A DNA stretch of 64,000 nt from an uncultured Bacilli bacterium (lineage in GTDB: Bacteria > Bacillota_I > Bacilli_A > RF39 > UBA660), in assembly GCA_947625505.1 (NCBI GenBank), contig CANQON010000007.1:1-64000 (forward strand), written 5' to 3'. Positions 9,444 through 18,454 of the stretch are shown here, piece after piece. A program made the translations under genes and the position numbers. Positions within the stretch are counted from its first letter, which is position 1; every line of letters starts with the position of its first letter. The notes under the pieces were generated by a model. That model made no database searches, was not told the DNA's origin, and saw nothing but the letters and a program-made list of their open reading frames with translations.

Positions 9444-9475
9444 ATTATATCATGAAAAAAGCAAACAATGTTTGC
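9444..9475 (-). promoter_or_regulatory. Promoter with palindromic operator GCAAACATTGTTTGC spanning -35
   Basis: Palindrome 9461-9475, 11 nt, then TATAAT (9444-9449 complement). Confidence 0.6.
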
Positions 9476-9602
9476 TTTTAAATTAATTGTATTACTATAT
9501 CAATTGTTTGATTATGCATTGTCATACATTTGGCCTTTTCATTACTATTAACTATATAAGTAAAAGTAATTTTAAACTATCAACTTTTGGTCTCATTTAT
9601 AA

Positions 9603-10112
9603 TTAAGTTAATATAAAAGCAATAGTATTACAAATAACAGCGATGAAAAAAAGAATACCAGTTAATAAATCAGTTTTATCTTTCCTAATTTTATAACGGC
9701 CTAAAAAAGTAATAGAATTATATACACATAATAAACTAACAATAGATGACATAGGTATATCTTTAAGAAATGATATTATAATTAAAGCAATAGAAAATAA
9801 AGCCATACCAACGATACCATATTTCATAGATTTTAAGTTTACGAGTTCTGTTAATTTAATAATATTCTCTTCACTCTTTTTTTCGATATCTTTTTCTTCT
9901 ATTTTTTCGCCAGCAAGGATTTCGTTGATACTTACGTCTAATATTTCGCTAAGAGGCTTTAATAAAGACATGTCCATAAGACATAATCCCCTTTCCCACT
10001 TACTTACAGCATTCTTAGTAATATCTAGTTTTTCTGCTAATTCTTCTTGCGTTAATTCTTTTAATTTCCTTTGTTTAGCAATAAATCTACCAATTTTTTC
10101 TTGATTCATATT
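9603..10112 (-). CDS. XRE-family HTH regulator with C-terminal TM segments (paralogue of 8844-9350)
   Basis: IGRFIAKQRKLKELTQEELAEKLDITKNAVSKWERGLCLMD; likely start MNQEKIG. Confidence 0.88.
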   Translation of the reverse strand, partial: NMNQEKIGRFIAKQRKLKELTQEELAEKLDITKNAVSKWERGLCLMDMSLLKPLSEILDVSINEILAGEKIEEKDIEKKSEENIIKLTELVNLKSMKYGIVGMALFSIALIIISFLKDIPMSSIVSLLCVYNSITFLGRYKIRKDKTDLLTGILFFIAVICNTIAFILT

Positions 10113-10181
10113 TTTTGCTCCTTTCAAGAAGAACTATAACATTTAAATAATATATTTTAAACATACCAAAGGTTTACTATT

Positions 10182-10213
10182 ATTATATCAAGGAAAAAGC
10201 AAACAATGTTTGC
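10182..10213 (-). promoter_or_regulatory. Promoter with the same palindromic operator GCAAACATTGTTTGC
   Basis: Palindrome 10199-10213, 11 nt spacing to TATAAT (10182-10187 complement). Confidence 0.6.
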
Positions 10214-10222
10214 TAAAAAAAG

Positions 10223-10312
10223 TTACTTATGAAAATATAAAGCAACTTCACTTAAAGCTGTATATACGCATCCTTCTTCATGAGGACTTCCATTAACTAA
10301 TAATACTTTCAT
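10223..10312 (-). pseudogene. 29-codon remnant of an NAD(P)H-dependent FMN reductase/flavodoxin-like gene
   Basis: Reads MKVLLVNGSPHEEGCVYTALSEVALYFHK*, a typical N-terminus of this family, with RBS-like AAAGGATTTAG. Confidence 0.6.
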
Positions 10313-10429
10313 AATCTAAATCCTTTCATCCTATTTATTTTTATTATACTATCTTTGTCTTCTTTTAGATAGTATATCAAAAGTACTCTTTATTATTTAT
10401 ATAAGAAAAAAGATGATTTACATCATCTT

Positions 10430-11296
10430 CTATTCATAAGCTACAATACTTTTTAAAACATAACCATTATTAGTCTCATAAGTTACTTTAACTCTATAAG
10501 AAACTAATTTTTCATCATATGTAATAATACTATAACTAGAATAATTATCCATATCTTCTTGATCTTCAAACTCTAAAACATCAATTAATAATTCATATTG
10601 TTTATCTTTTAACGTAATAGAATTAGCTTTAAAAATAACACTAGTAGTAGGTCTACCTGTAAACATTGAACCATATAAAATATTATTCTTTATAGGAGTA
10701 CCATACCCTAATAATTTATAATTAGCATTGTTAGGTACTTCTTCATTAAATAATTTTTTATATATATCTTTGAAATAAGCTAAATCAACACCATAAGACC
10801 CTGTCTCTTTTTCACCAGTTGGTGTTGCGTCTGCATATATTTTAGACTTATCATAATTATCCATCAAAAGATAATACCATCCTAATCCTAATTTAGCATT
10901 ATCACTAAGTAAATTTGTATTATTACGTTTATTTTTAGGAATTATAACTTCTGGCTCAGCAAAATCTACTGTAGTTAAACCTAAACTGAATTCTTCTAAA
11001 TATTGATTAGCTTTACTTTTATCAAATGTAACATTAGTTACTTTAGGCTCTTCTGATTCATCTGAAGGTGTTTCCTCTTTATTTCCTGTTTCTTCTTTAG
11101 TTTCTGTTTCTTCTTTCTTTTCCTTATTACCTGATTGTGTTCCTAAATACCATCCTAATCCTCCAGCACCACAGACTAGTACAACGACAAGGATAATTAG
11201 CCAATACTTAGGCTTTGCCTTACTTTCCCCATTATTCATTTGAACTTCATAATTCATCATATCATCTCCATATCTTAATTCGATTATATCATACAT
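10430..11296 (-). CDS. Membrane-anchored extracytoplasmic protein of unknown function
   Basis: Single N-terminal TM then Glu/Thr-rich linker and soluble domain. Confidence 0.65.
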   Translation of the reverse strand: MYDIIELRYGDDMMNYEVQMNNGESKAKPKYWLIILVVVLVCGAGGLGWYLGTQSGNKEKKEETETKEETGNKEETPSDESEEPKVTNVTFDKSKANQYLEEFSLGLTTVDFAEPEVIIPKNKRNNTNLLSDNAKLGLGWYYLLMDNYDKSKIYADATPTGEKETGSYGVDLAYFKDIYKKLFNEEVPNNANYKLLGYGTPIKNNILYGSMFTGRPTTSVIFKANSITLKDKQYELLIDVLEFEDQEDMDNYSSYSIITYDEKLVSYRVKVTYETNNGYVLKSIVAYE

Positions 11297-11360
11297 CTAT
11301 TTTTTTATAAAGATAAATAACTTCCCTTAACACTATTAAATGTCAAGATAATTCTTACTT

Positions 11361-11470
11361 TTGACATTATTGTTAGATTATGATATATTACCATCTAGAA
11401 AAGTTGATAAACTTGATAGTGAAGTGCTATTTTTAGCATCAGGGACTGCTTTATCAACTTTTTTTTGTTT
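11361..11470 (+). ncRNA. Small RNA unit 1 (own promoter and terminator)
   Basis: TTGACA-17-TATATT; RNA from about 11396; stem AAAAGTTGATAAA (11399-11411)/TTTATCAACTTTT (11450-11462) with T8 tail. Confidence 0.7.
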
Positions 11471-11795
11471 TAAAAAGCTATTAATAGTTTCCTTCACTTA
11501 CTTCTTCATTGATAATGATTATAATCTGTTATCGTGCTATTATCAATCTAGTATATCATTTTGACATTATTGTTAGATTATGATATATTACCCTCATAAG
11601 AAACAAGTGCTCCATTCGTTTTGGACGTTTTGGCTAGGGTATTTTCATTAGCTGATGGAGAGACGTTTCTTTTTTTGTTTTAAAAAGCTATTAATAGTTT
11701 CCTTCACTTACTTCTTCATTAATAAGGATTATAATCTGTTATCGTGCTACTATCAATCTAGTATATCATTTTGACACTATTGTTTAATTGTAATA
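11463..11795 (+). repeat. Two near-identical ~110-nt spacer+promoter repeats between the small RNA units
   Basis: TTTTTGTTTTAAAAAGCTATTAATAGTTTCCTTCACTTACTTCTTCATT(G/A)ATAA(T/G)GATTATAATCTGTTATCGTGCTA(T/C)TATCAATCTAGTATATCATTTTGACA(T/C)TATTGTT. Confidence 0.9.
11561..11677 (+). ncRNA. Small RNA unit 2 (own promoter and terminator)
   Basis: TTGACA-17-TATATT; P1 AGAAAC/GTTTCT, P2 CTCCAT/ATGGAG, two internal hairpins, T run. Confidence 0.7.
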
Positions 11796-11886
11796 TACTA
11801 CTTACATAAGAAGCGAGAGCCTCATCAATGGTATTACCATTCGGCCTTTGAGCCACAAGAGGAAATTCAGCTTCTTATATTTTTTT
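11771..11886 (+). ncRNA. Small RNA unit 3 (own promoter and terminator)
   Basis: TTGACA-17-TATACT; P1 ATAAGAAGC/GCTTCTTAT, P2 CCTC/GAGG, hairpins AATGGT-ATT-ACCATT and GGC...GCC, T run. Confidence 0.7.
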
Positions 11887-11915
11887 AATAAATTATTATT
11901 TATTAATACAAGTTA

Positions 11916-11940
11916 AAACTAGTCTTTAAGACTAGTTTAT
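11916..11940. terminator. Bidirectional terminator
   Basis: AAACTAGTCTTTAAGACTAGTTT palindrome. Confidence 0.75.
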
Positions 11941-12824
11941 TATTTTTCTAAAATATATACATAATGATTATTATCTATAATAATATAGTAACTATTTTGA
12001 TAATTAAAAATATTTATATTATTAGTTATAGCCATAGTTATTAGATCTTTTAAATCAGTTAAATATACAGTATTATTACTATTCATATTAGGTTCATTTT
12101 GAATAGTTATAATAATATCGTTATACTCTTTTAGAATATTATTTTTATTGAATAAGATTTTACATATAACAAGGGTAATAACTATAACTATAAAATCAAA
12201 GACTATTATCTTGTTAAGAATAATATTATTTGTATTATTTTTTAAAGTAGTATTATCTTCCATTGTTATTTCAATAATATTTTCATTAATCGGAATTGTT
12301 AATAAAATACAAGGATTCGTTTGATCATTAATGTTAAGACTAACATATAAATAAGTTTCGGTTTTAATATTATAGTATTCCTGAAAAGCTTTAACATAAT
12401 TAACATAATATTGATAATCCAAGTTATAATTTTCTTTTATACTAATTTCTTTTTGATTTATATTATTTATTTCTTTTAAAATAAAGTCTTTAGTCCAAAT
12501 TAATTTAGTACCATTATCACCATAACTTTTTAAAGTAGCAGTAATATTATAAGAATAATTATCTTTTATTTTATTCTTTATATAATAATTAAAATAAATA
12601 TCAATTGTGTCTATGGAACTCGCAATATAATAATTATTAGATTCTAATTTATCATTTAAAAAATAAGTATTAGGTTTTAAAGTAACTTCATAGTATGTTT
12701 TATTTTTTATTTCATATATATTACTCTTTAGAAAATTTCTACTAAAATATATTACTTCGATAAGAACAATTAATATTAAAAGAACAATAATACTTGAGAT
12801 AATTAGTATCCTCTTCTTTAACAT
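11940..12824 (-). CDS. DUF5305-like membrane protein of SipW locus
   Basis: N- and C-terminal TMs with extracellular domain; context with SipW-type signal peptidase. Confidence 0.5.
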   Translation of the reverse strand: MLKKRILIISSIIVLLILIVLIEVIYFSRNFLKSNIYEIKNKTYYEVTLKPNTYFLNDKLESNNYYIASSIDTIDIYFNYYIKNKIKDNYSYNITATLKSYGDNGTKLIWTKDFILKEINNINQKEISIKENYNLDYQYYVNYVKAFQEYYNIKTETYLYVSLNINDQTNPCILLTIPINENIIEITMEDNTTLKNNTNNIILNKIIVFDFIVIVITLVICKILFNKNNILKEYNDIIITIQNEPNMNSNNTVYLTDLKDLITMAITNNINIFNYQNSYYIIIDNNHYVYILEK

Positions 12825-12826
12825 AT

Positions 12827-13900
12827 TTAATTCTCCTTAGTAACTAATTCGTTTAGCCAAATTGCAGGATAGCCTAAATATTTAATATGAAACTTATATA
12901 CACCTTTTATATCTTCTTTTTTTATTTTTATATAATCTATCGTGTTATTAGCGTCTCCTTTAGTAACATAATATTCATTTATACCTATAACACGATGAAT
13001 AATAGTTTGGTTTTCATACTTAAAAGCAATAATATCATCAGGTAATATATTCTCTTCTTTTTTATAAATAACTACATCTCCCCTTTTAAAAAGAGGACTC
13101 ATACTATTAGATAAAATAGCTATAGGCTTATAATTAAATAATCCTAACATAAATAATACTAATATAATGGAAGTAATAATAGTAAAGGAATAAAGTTTCT
13201 TTGACTCCTTAAAATCATATATACTCTTTTTATGAAATACATAATATTTAAAAATATAATAAATAATTAAAGTTTTAATAAGAGAAAAAGATCCTTTAAT
13301 AAACCAATCACTATAAGGAATAATTGGTAAAAATAGTTTAGATATCTCATTAAAAACTCTAATAATAATGGAAATGCTATAATGTGAATTTAAAGATAGA
13401 TAAGTAAATAAAATATTTTGAGCAATAATTGGTATAACTATAGAGACAATATAATGAAAAAGAATAATATTATGTGAAAGAAATAATTCTTTAAAATTAA
13501 TCTCACTTATGATAATAAGAATAGTTATTAAAGTTATAGCTTTAGAATTATTTTTATTACTTTTAATAAGCTTATAACGTATTATTTCTATACCATATAT
13601 AGGTAAAATAACTTTCCATATATTTATAAAAGAACAATTAGAAATATTCTTATTAAAGCTTAAAACAAATCCACTAATTAGATAAAGGAGAAAAAAGATA
13701 GTAGATATAATTAAAGTAATGTTAATTTCTTTTTTCTTTGGTAGTTTTAAATCATAATGAAAGATAATATAACTTAACCAAAATAAGGGATTAATAAAAT
13801 AAGTATAGAAATTATTAGTACAAAAGAAGATATGAACTATGGTATAAATAACTAAAAGGAAAAATATTTTTTTATTCTTAAGCAGTTTCTTTTTGAACAT
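12827..13900 (-). CDS. SipW-type signal peptidase I (S26B) with long multi-TM N-terminal extension
   Basis: NSMSPLFKRGDVVIYKK (catalytic Ser) and TIIHRVIGINEYYVTKGDAN (His-type general base). Confidence 0.85.
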   Translation of the reverse strand: MFKKKLLKNKKIFFLLVIYTIVHIFFCTNNFYTYFINPLFWLSYIIFHYDLKLPKKKEINITLIISTIFFLLYLISGFVLSFNKNISNCSFINIWKVILPIYGIEIIRYKLIKSNKNNSKAITLITILIIISEINFKELFLSHNIILFHYIVSIVIPIIAQNILFTYLSLNSHYSISIIIRVFNEISKLFLPIIPYSDWFIKGSFSLIKTLIIYYIFKYYVFHKKSIYDFKESKKLYSFTIITSIILVLFMLGLFNYKPIAILSNSMSPLFKRGDVVIYKKEENILPDDIIAFKYENQTIIHRVIGINEYYVTKGDANNTIDYIKIKKEDIKGVYKFHIKYLGYPAIWLNELVTKEN

Positions 13901-14378
13901 ATTGAATTATTCCTGTTAATGTCTTAGTCTTAACATCAGGAACTTTTTCCGTATTTTTAACATATGTTACTATAATATTAAAAGTTGTTGAATCCCCTAC
14001 ATTTAAATCCTTCTTTAGTTCGGAAGTAGTATAATTTATTTCTTCAATACCATCAATTTCTTCTGTAAATATAATTGTTTGTAATTCAGCATCAATAGTT
14101 CCTAAATTTTGTATAGTTACTTCATAAATAATTTCATCACCTGGTTTATTAAGTTTAGCAGAAAAATTAATAGTATCTTTAGTAAATGTTGGTGTTCCTG
14201 CATCACATCCATCTGGTACTTGTGTTGCCTCTATATTTGTTATTCTAACATCCCATTCACCTGTTATTTCTGCTTTTCCATTAATAGTAAAATCAGTAGC
14301 GAATGTTGAATAACCTACAGCCATTAAAAGAATAGTTGCCAAAAAGACCATAAGAATTATTATTCTATTTTTACGCAA
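13878..14378 (-). CDS. TasA/CalY (camelysin)-like SipW substrate
   Basis: MRKNRIIILMVFLATILLMAVGYSTFATDFTINGKA signal; next to SipW-type peptidase. Confidence 0.7.
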   Translation of the reverse strand: MRKNRIIILMVFLATILLMAVGYSTFATDFTINGKAEITGEWDVRITNIEATQVPDGCDAGTPTFTKDTINFSAKLNKPGDEIIYEVTIQNLGTIDAELQTIIFTEEIDGIEEINYTTSELKKDLNVGDSTTFNIIVTYVKNTEKVPDVKTKTLTGIIQYVQKETA

Positions 14379-14689
14379 ATTATATCCCCCCTTTTTTTGC
14401 TATCCTATTTATAATGTATACAAAACAAAATAATTTGCATGGTTATTTGATTAAAGTCTATTAAAAAAATTAATATTAAATTTAATTATTCATATAAAAA
14501 AGATGGCTAACCAATAAACCATCATTTTTATATATCACCTTTTTTATAAAGAGTAATCAGTCACTTTCCAGCGATAACATGGGAACAAAAAAACTAGTCT
14601 TTAAATAAGAACTAGTTTAATTATCAAACATGGAGCAATTGTGGAAGATATCTACACCTTTCACTCATAACGATTTAATATATACAATT

Positions 14690-16006
14690 TTATTTTAACA
14701 TATAATATATATTTTTACCAGAACCTGCTTGTATTAAAATATTGTCATCAATCATTTTGTTTAGAATATCATTTGCTCTTGTTTTAGAAACTTCTAACAA
14801 AGCTTCAACTGTTAATCTATTTATTTTATTATTTTTCTTTAAATATTTTACTATCTGCTCTTCCTGTGTTAAATTTGATGGCAACAATTGTATATAGTCA
14901 TCAACATCAATATAATTTACATTAAATAATGTTACTTTAAAGGCATTATCAGAATCCAATATTAGAGGCTTCTTTTCATATTCTTGATAAGACTCCAAAA
15001 TTCTTCCTATTCCTGTCCCAAAACTTTCAACATATCTTAATCTATAAAAAATATTTGCTAAATTTGGATTTCGTGATTCTGATACACCCGCATATAAATC
15101 TTTTAGACTTATTCCTTTTACTAGTCCACCCAAAGAAGTAATTTCATAGTGATCATCAAAAAATGAAATTAAAATACTTCCTGTAAAATTATAATCTCTA
15201 TGAATAACTGCATTCAATAAAGATTCTCTTAAAGCATATTCTGGATAATCTCTTATGTCTTGTCTTTCCAAACCTACTATCTTACCTTTAGTTTTGTTGT
15301 ATAAATCTAAATATTCATATGTATCATTTACTTGTTTTAAAACTGAACCAGTAAACTCTTTTCTATCTTTAAATTCAATTTTATTATTTCCATTAAAAAT
15401 AGCACATTTTATAGAGTATGGACATTCATCTGATAAAAGTAATCCAAGATTTGTATATTGACCATTTAAGTTTGTTATATTTAAGGATTTAAATTTGTTA
15501 TCATTTACTTCAATATTATGTTTTTTAAAAACTTCTTTTAAGTATTCAAAATGCAAATCTTGATTAATCGAAATATTATTTTCAAATGAATTGCTATTAC
15601 TTTCTAATAACATTTTTTTAATAACTTCTTCACTAGCTTGAACTGAAACATTACCATGTCTTAAATATACACCAGATGATTTTAATCCTTTTTCTGCTAA
15701 ATAATAAGGTTTATTGGGAGCCTCACTAACTTTTACTATAATAATATCTTTATTTTCTATATTTTCAATATATATCTTCGTATAAAGAGTTAAATCAGAG
15801 CATATTCCTTCACGAATCATTCCACTTAATGCCTCTAAATCTTTTTCAGCATTTTTTAATCCAATGATTTTACCGTTATCATCAATTCCTATATAAATTG
15901 TTCCATCATTAGAATTAGCAAAAGCAACTACTTCTTTCTTTATATCTTTTGTAAGTTCAACTTTTAATTCAGTCTTTTGATCTTCTTTATACATTTTCAT
16001 CACCAA
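14690..16006 (-). CDS. AlbA_2/Schlafen-like ATP-binding putative transcriptional regulator (AAA-4)
   Basis: KEVVAFANSNDGTIYIGIDDNGKIIGL; ALRESLLNAVIHRDY; C-terminal wHTH. Confidence 0.85.
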   Translation of the reverse strand: MVMKMYKEDQKTELKVELTKDIKKEVVAFANSNDGTIYIGIDDNGKIIGLKNAEKDLEALSGMIREGICSDLTLYTKIYIENIENKDIIIVKVSEAPNKPYYLAEKGLKSSGVYLRHGNVSVQASEEVIKKMLLESNSNSFENNISINQDLHFEYLKEVFKKHNIEVNDNKFKSLNITNLNGQYTNLGLLLSDECPYSIKCAIFNGNNKIEFKDRKEFTGSVLKQVNDTYEYLDLYNKTKGKIVGLERQDIRDYPEYALRESLLNAVIHRDYNFTGSILISFFDDHYEITSLGGLVKGISLKDLYAGVSESRNPNLANIFYRLRYVESFGTGIGRILESYQEYEKKPLILDSDNAFKVTLFNVNYIDVDDYIQLLPSNLTQEEQIVKYLKKNNKINRLTVEALLEVSKTRANDILNKMIDDNILIQAGSGKNIYYMLK

Positions 16007-16043
16007 TTATATTATATACAAAATAAAAAATATTATCAATGCA

Positions 16044-16076
16044 TTCGACCACTTTTCGACCACTTTTCGACCACAT
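16044..16076. repeat. Three tandem 11-bp repeats (TTCGACCACTT)x3
   Basis: TTCGACCACTTTTCGACCACTTTTCGACCACAT, immediately upstream of a TTGATA-17-TATAAT minus promoter. Confidence 0.85.
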
Positions 16077-16097
16077 ATCATTTTTGCATTAAAAAAT

Positions 16098-16114
16098 CGA
16101 ACTAAAAAGTTCGA
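16098..16114 (-). terminator. Terminator downstream of tRNA-Gly
   Basis: TCGAACT-TTTT-AGTTCGA followed by T run on minus strand. Confidence 0.75.
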
Positions 16115-16127
16115 CTAAAATACAAAA

Positions 16128-16201
16128 TGGAGCAGGTGATGGGAATCGGACCCACGTTATCAGCTTGGAAGGCTGGAGTTCTACCATTGAACTACACCTG
16201 C
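16128..16201 (-). tRNA. tRNA-Gly (TCC), CCA encoded
   Basis: GCAGGTGTAGTTCAATGGTAGAACTCCAGCCTTCCAAGCTGATAACGTGGGTCCGATTCCCATCACCTGCTCCA. Confidence 0.95.
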
Positions 16202-16260
16202 AAAAGATAAGTCATATAATCAACTGACATTTACCATTATACTGATTACTCCTTTTTTTG

Positions 16261-16725
16261 TCAATATATTTTATTATTTTTTTCTAAAAAAGTATATAAG
16301 GCTTCACATCCTTTTAAGATATCTTCATAAGCTTTTTCAAAGTCTCTTGTGTACCATGGATCATCTATACTACTATTAGATCCTAAAAAATATAATAATT
16401 TATATACTTTATCACTATAACCAAACATATTAATAATATTACTTAAATTATAATCATCCATAACAATAATATAATCATAATTATCAAAATCAAATTTAGA
16501 TATAAGACATGCTTTATGATTACCTACTAATATCCCCTTTTCATCTAATATTTTAAATGCATTAGGATACATACCATTACCTATCTCTTCAGTACTTAAA
16601 GCTCGTGAATTTATAACAAACTTATCACTACAATTATGTTTTCTAATAATATCACGCATAATAAATTCTGCCATGGGTGAACGACATATATTGCCATGAC
16701 ATACAAATAATATTTTAATCATTAT
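16261..16725 (-). CDS. Low-molecular-weight protein tyrosine phosphatase
   Basis: KILFVCHGNICRSPMAEFI; DDPWY. Confidence 0.93.
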   Translation of the reverse strand: MMIKILFVCHGNICRSPMAEFIMRDIIRKHNCSDKFVINSRALSTEEIGNGMYPNAFKILDEKGILVGNHKACLISKFDFDNYDYIIVMDDYNLSNIINMFGYSDKVYKLLYFLGSNSSIDDPWYTRDFEKAYEDILKGCEALYTFLEKNNKIY

Positions 16726-17365
16726 GATCACCTATTATCCATTTTAAATCTTCAATAGCTTTATCCATATTAAATATACCATTACCCACAGGATAATATA
16801 CAGGATAAACATCATATTTTTGATTATTTACTATTAAAGGAAACTTCTTTTTACGACATATTGAAACAGATATTTTTTGATTAAGTAATATGGAACTAAC
16901 TTGATTACCAAAAGTAATAATCTTTTTAGGCTTAACAATATCTATTTCTTTTAATAATAAATTTAAATATTTTTTATATACTTCATCAGGTAAAGCTCTA
17001 GCATCGATTTGGGTACATTTACCTAAATTAGTTATAAAGAACTTATGTTGTTTTACATTATTATATACTTCTAAAGCAAAATCTTCATCCCATTCTTTAC
17101 CTTTTCTTCTTTTTATTTCTAAGTAGATATTTTCATCTAATAGACCAATATTATAGAAAAGTGGCCATATATTTTTAGTACCTATCCAAGGAGAATGAAT
17201 ACCCTTCCAATTACTTAAAGAAGCTATATTACGTCCTGTAGGATTCATAAAAACAAAGAAAATATCAGGATGACTAGTACATCCTCCATTATATATCGAA
17301 TGCAATTCTTTAGCGCCATATTTCAATTGTAATTTATCATACTCTTTATTTAATTCTTCTAACAT
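16715..17365 (-). CDS. Uracil-DNA glycosylase-like superfamily protein
   Basis: FFVFMNPTGRNIASLSNWKGIHSPWIGTKN...; ITFGNQVSSILL. Confidence 0.7.
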   Translation of the reverse strand: MLEELNKEYDKLQLKYGAKELHSIYNGGCTSHPDIFFVFMNPTGRNIASLSNWKGIHSPWIGTKNIWPLFYNIGLLDENIYLEIKRRKGKEWDEDFALEVYNNVKQHKFFITNLGKCTQIDARALPDEVYKKYLNLLLKEIDIVKPKKIITFGNQVSSILLNQKISVSICRKKKFPLIVNNQKYDVYPVYYPVGNGIFNMDKAIEDLKWIIGDHND

Positions 17366-17403
17366 TATAACACCTAACTTATTATAACATAAAAAAGTAC
17401 AAA

Positions 17404-18390
17404 TTACTTTGTACTTTTTACTTTTCTAAATTGATTACCATTTTGATGGATAACTCCATCTTTAACATAGTATGAATATTGCATTATATCTTTAATATGA
17501 TTTAATACTACTTCTTCTTGAGCTTGAACTGCTTTAGCATCTACTTTAGGTGTAATACCTTTCTCATTAGCTTTTGGATGCACTAAAGAATTTAATGTAT
17601 TTACTTCTGTAGCTAAACTCTTTATAGAGTTAAGAAATGATAAAGTCATATCATAACTACGTCCTGCTTCATCTGTATAAGATATTGTTAAATCTTTTGA
17701 ATCTGTTAATGATGTTTCCATATTAGCCATTTGATCTAATGATAAATCTAATGATTTAGCAACTGATGATTTAATTAATAAGTCAGCATAAGCAATAAGT
17801 TTATCTGCTGAAGTAAGATATATATCACTAGATAATGAATTAGAGTAAGATGTTAAAGTTCCTACAACTGTATAAAATCTTGTTGTAGCTTTAGTAGGTG
17901 TCTTTAAGTCAACAGTATCTTTACTAGCTTTATATTCAGCAATTAAATTATTGATATCATCTATAGTTAATTCTGAAACATCGACAGGATTTAATCCTTT
18001 ATTATATTGGTCTAAGTCTAAACCTTTTAATTCATGATTTAAAGAAATTGCTTGTTCTAATGTTTGCATAACAGAAGCTAATTCAGAATATTCTTCTTCA
18101 TTTAAAGCTTCATCAATTAATAAAGTATCTTTATAAGTTTCCACAACAGAACTTAAAGATGTATTAGATTTATCTGGAGCATATACATATCCATATTGAT
18201 ATAATCCAAAAGCAGAAGTTGCTAATACAACTACCCCTAAAGTTGTTGCGATAACTATTTTTCCAGCTTTACCTATCTTCCCTTTTTTTCTTTTATGTTT
18301 TCTACTAGCCTCACGATCAACAGCATATTGACGTTGTGAACCAGATGAATGTCTCATTTCACTTTCTTCATACATTTCATCACTTGGCAT
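17404..18390 (-). CDS. Single-TM protein of unknown function
   Basis: Basic cytoplasmic N-terminus, one TM, coiled/helical extracellular region. Confidence 0.6.
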   Translation of the reverse strand: MPSDEMYEESEMRHSSGSQRQYAVDREASRKHKRKKGKIGKAGKIVIATTLGVVVLATSAFGLYQYGYVYAPDKSNTSLSSVVETYKDTLLIDEALNEEEYSELASVMQTLEQAISLNHELKGLDLDQYNKGLNPVDVSELTIDDINNLIAEYKASKDTVDLKTPTKATTRFYTVVGTLTSYSNSLSSDIYLTSADKLIAYADLLIKSSVAKSLDLSLDQMANMETSLTDSKDLTISYTDEAGRSYDMTLSFLNSIKSLATEVNTLNSLVHPKANEKGITPKVDAKAVQAQEEVVLNHIKDIMQYSYYVKDGVIHQNGNQFRKVKSTK

Positions 18391-18454
18391 TTAATAATCC
18401 CCCTTTCGACAAATTGGTATTATACACAAACTGCATATATTTGTCAAATTCATC

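Noticed and set aside
11361-11564. ORF on plus strand (67 aa) in the track
   Set aside because: Lies over the small RNA promoter, stems and spacer; no RBS and composition follows the RNA features.
11635-11670. Known riboswitch in the array units
   Set aside because: No coding gene follows on the same strand, and the cores do not match a riboswitch consensus I can recall with confidence.
11361-11886. CRISPR-like array
   Set aside because: Repeat period is ~200 bp with ~110-nt repeats, only three units, each with its own promoter and terminator; no cas genes nearby.
14109-14309. ORF on plus strand (66 aa)
   Set aside because: Antisense to the TasA-like gene; Cys/Ser/Tyr-rich composition typical of a shadow frame.
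16044-16076. Short CRISPR or satellite repeat
   Set aside because: Contiguous 11-bp repeats without spacers, positioned upstream of a promoter; better explained as regulatory iterons.
16128-16201. tRNA-Gly as an integration site for a nearby element
   Set aside because: No duplicated tRNA 3' end and no integrase nearby were seen.
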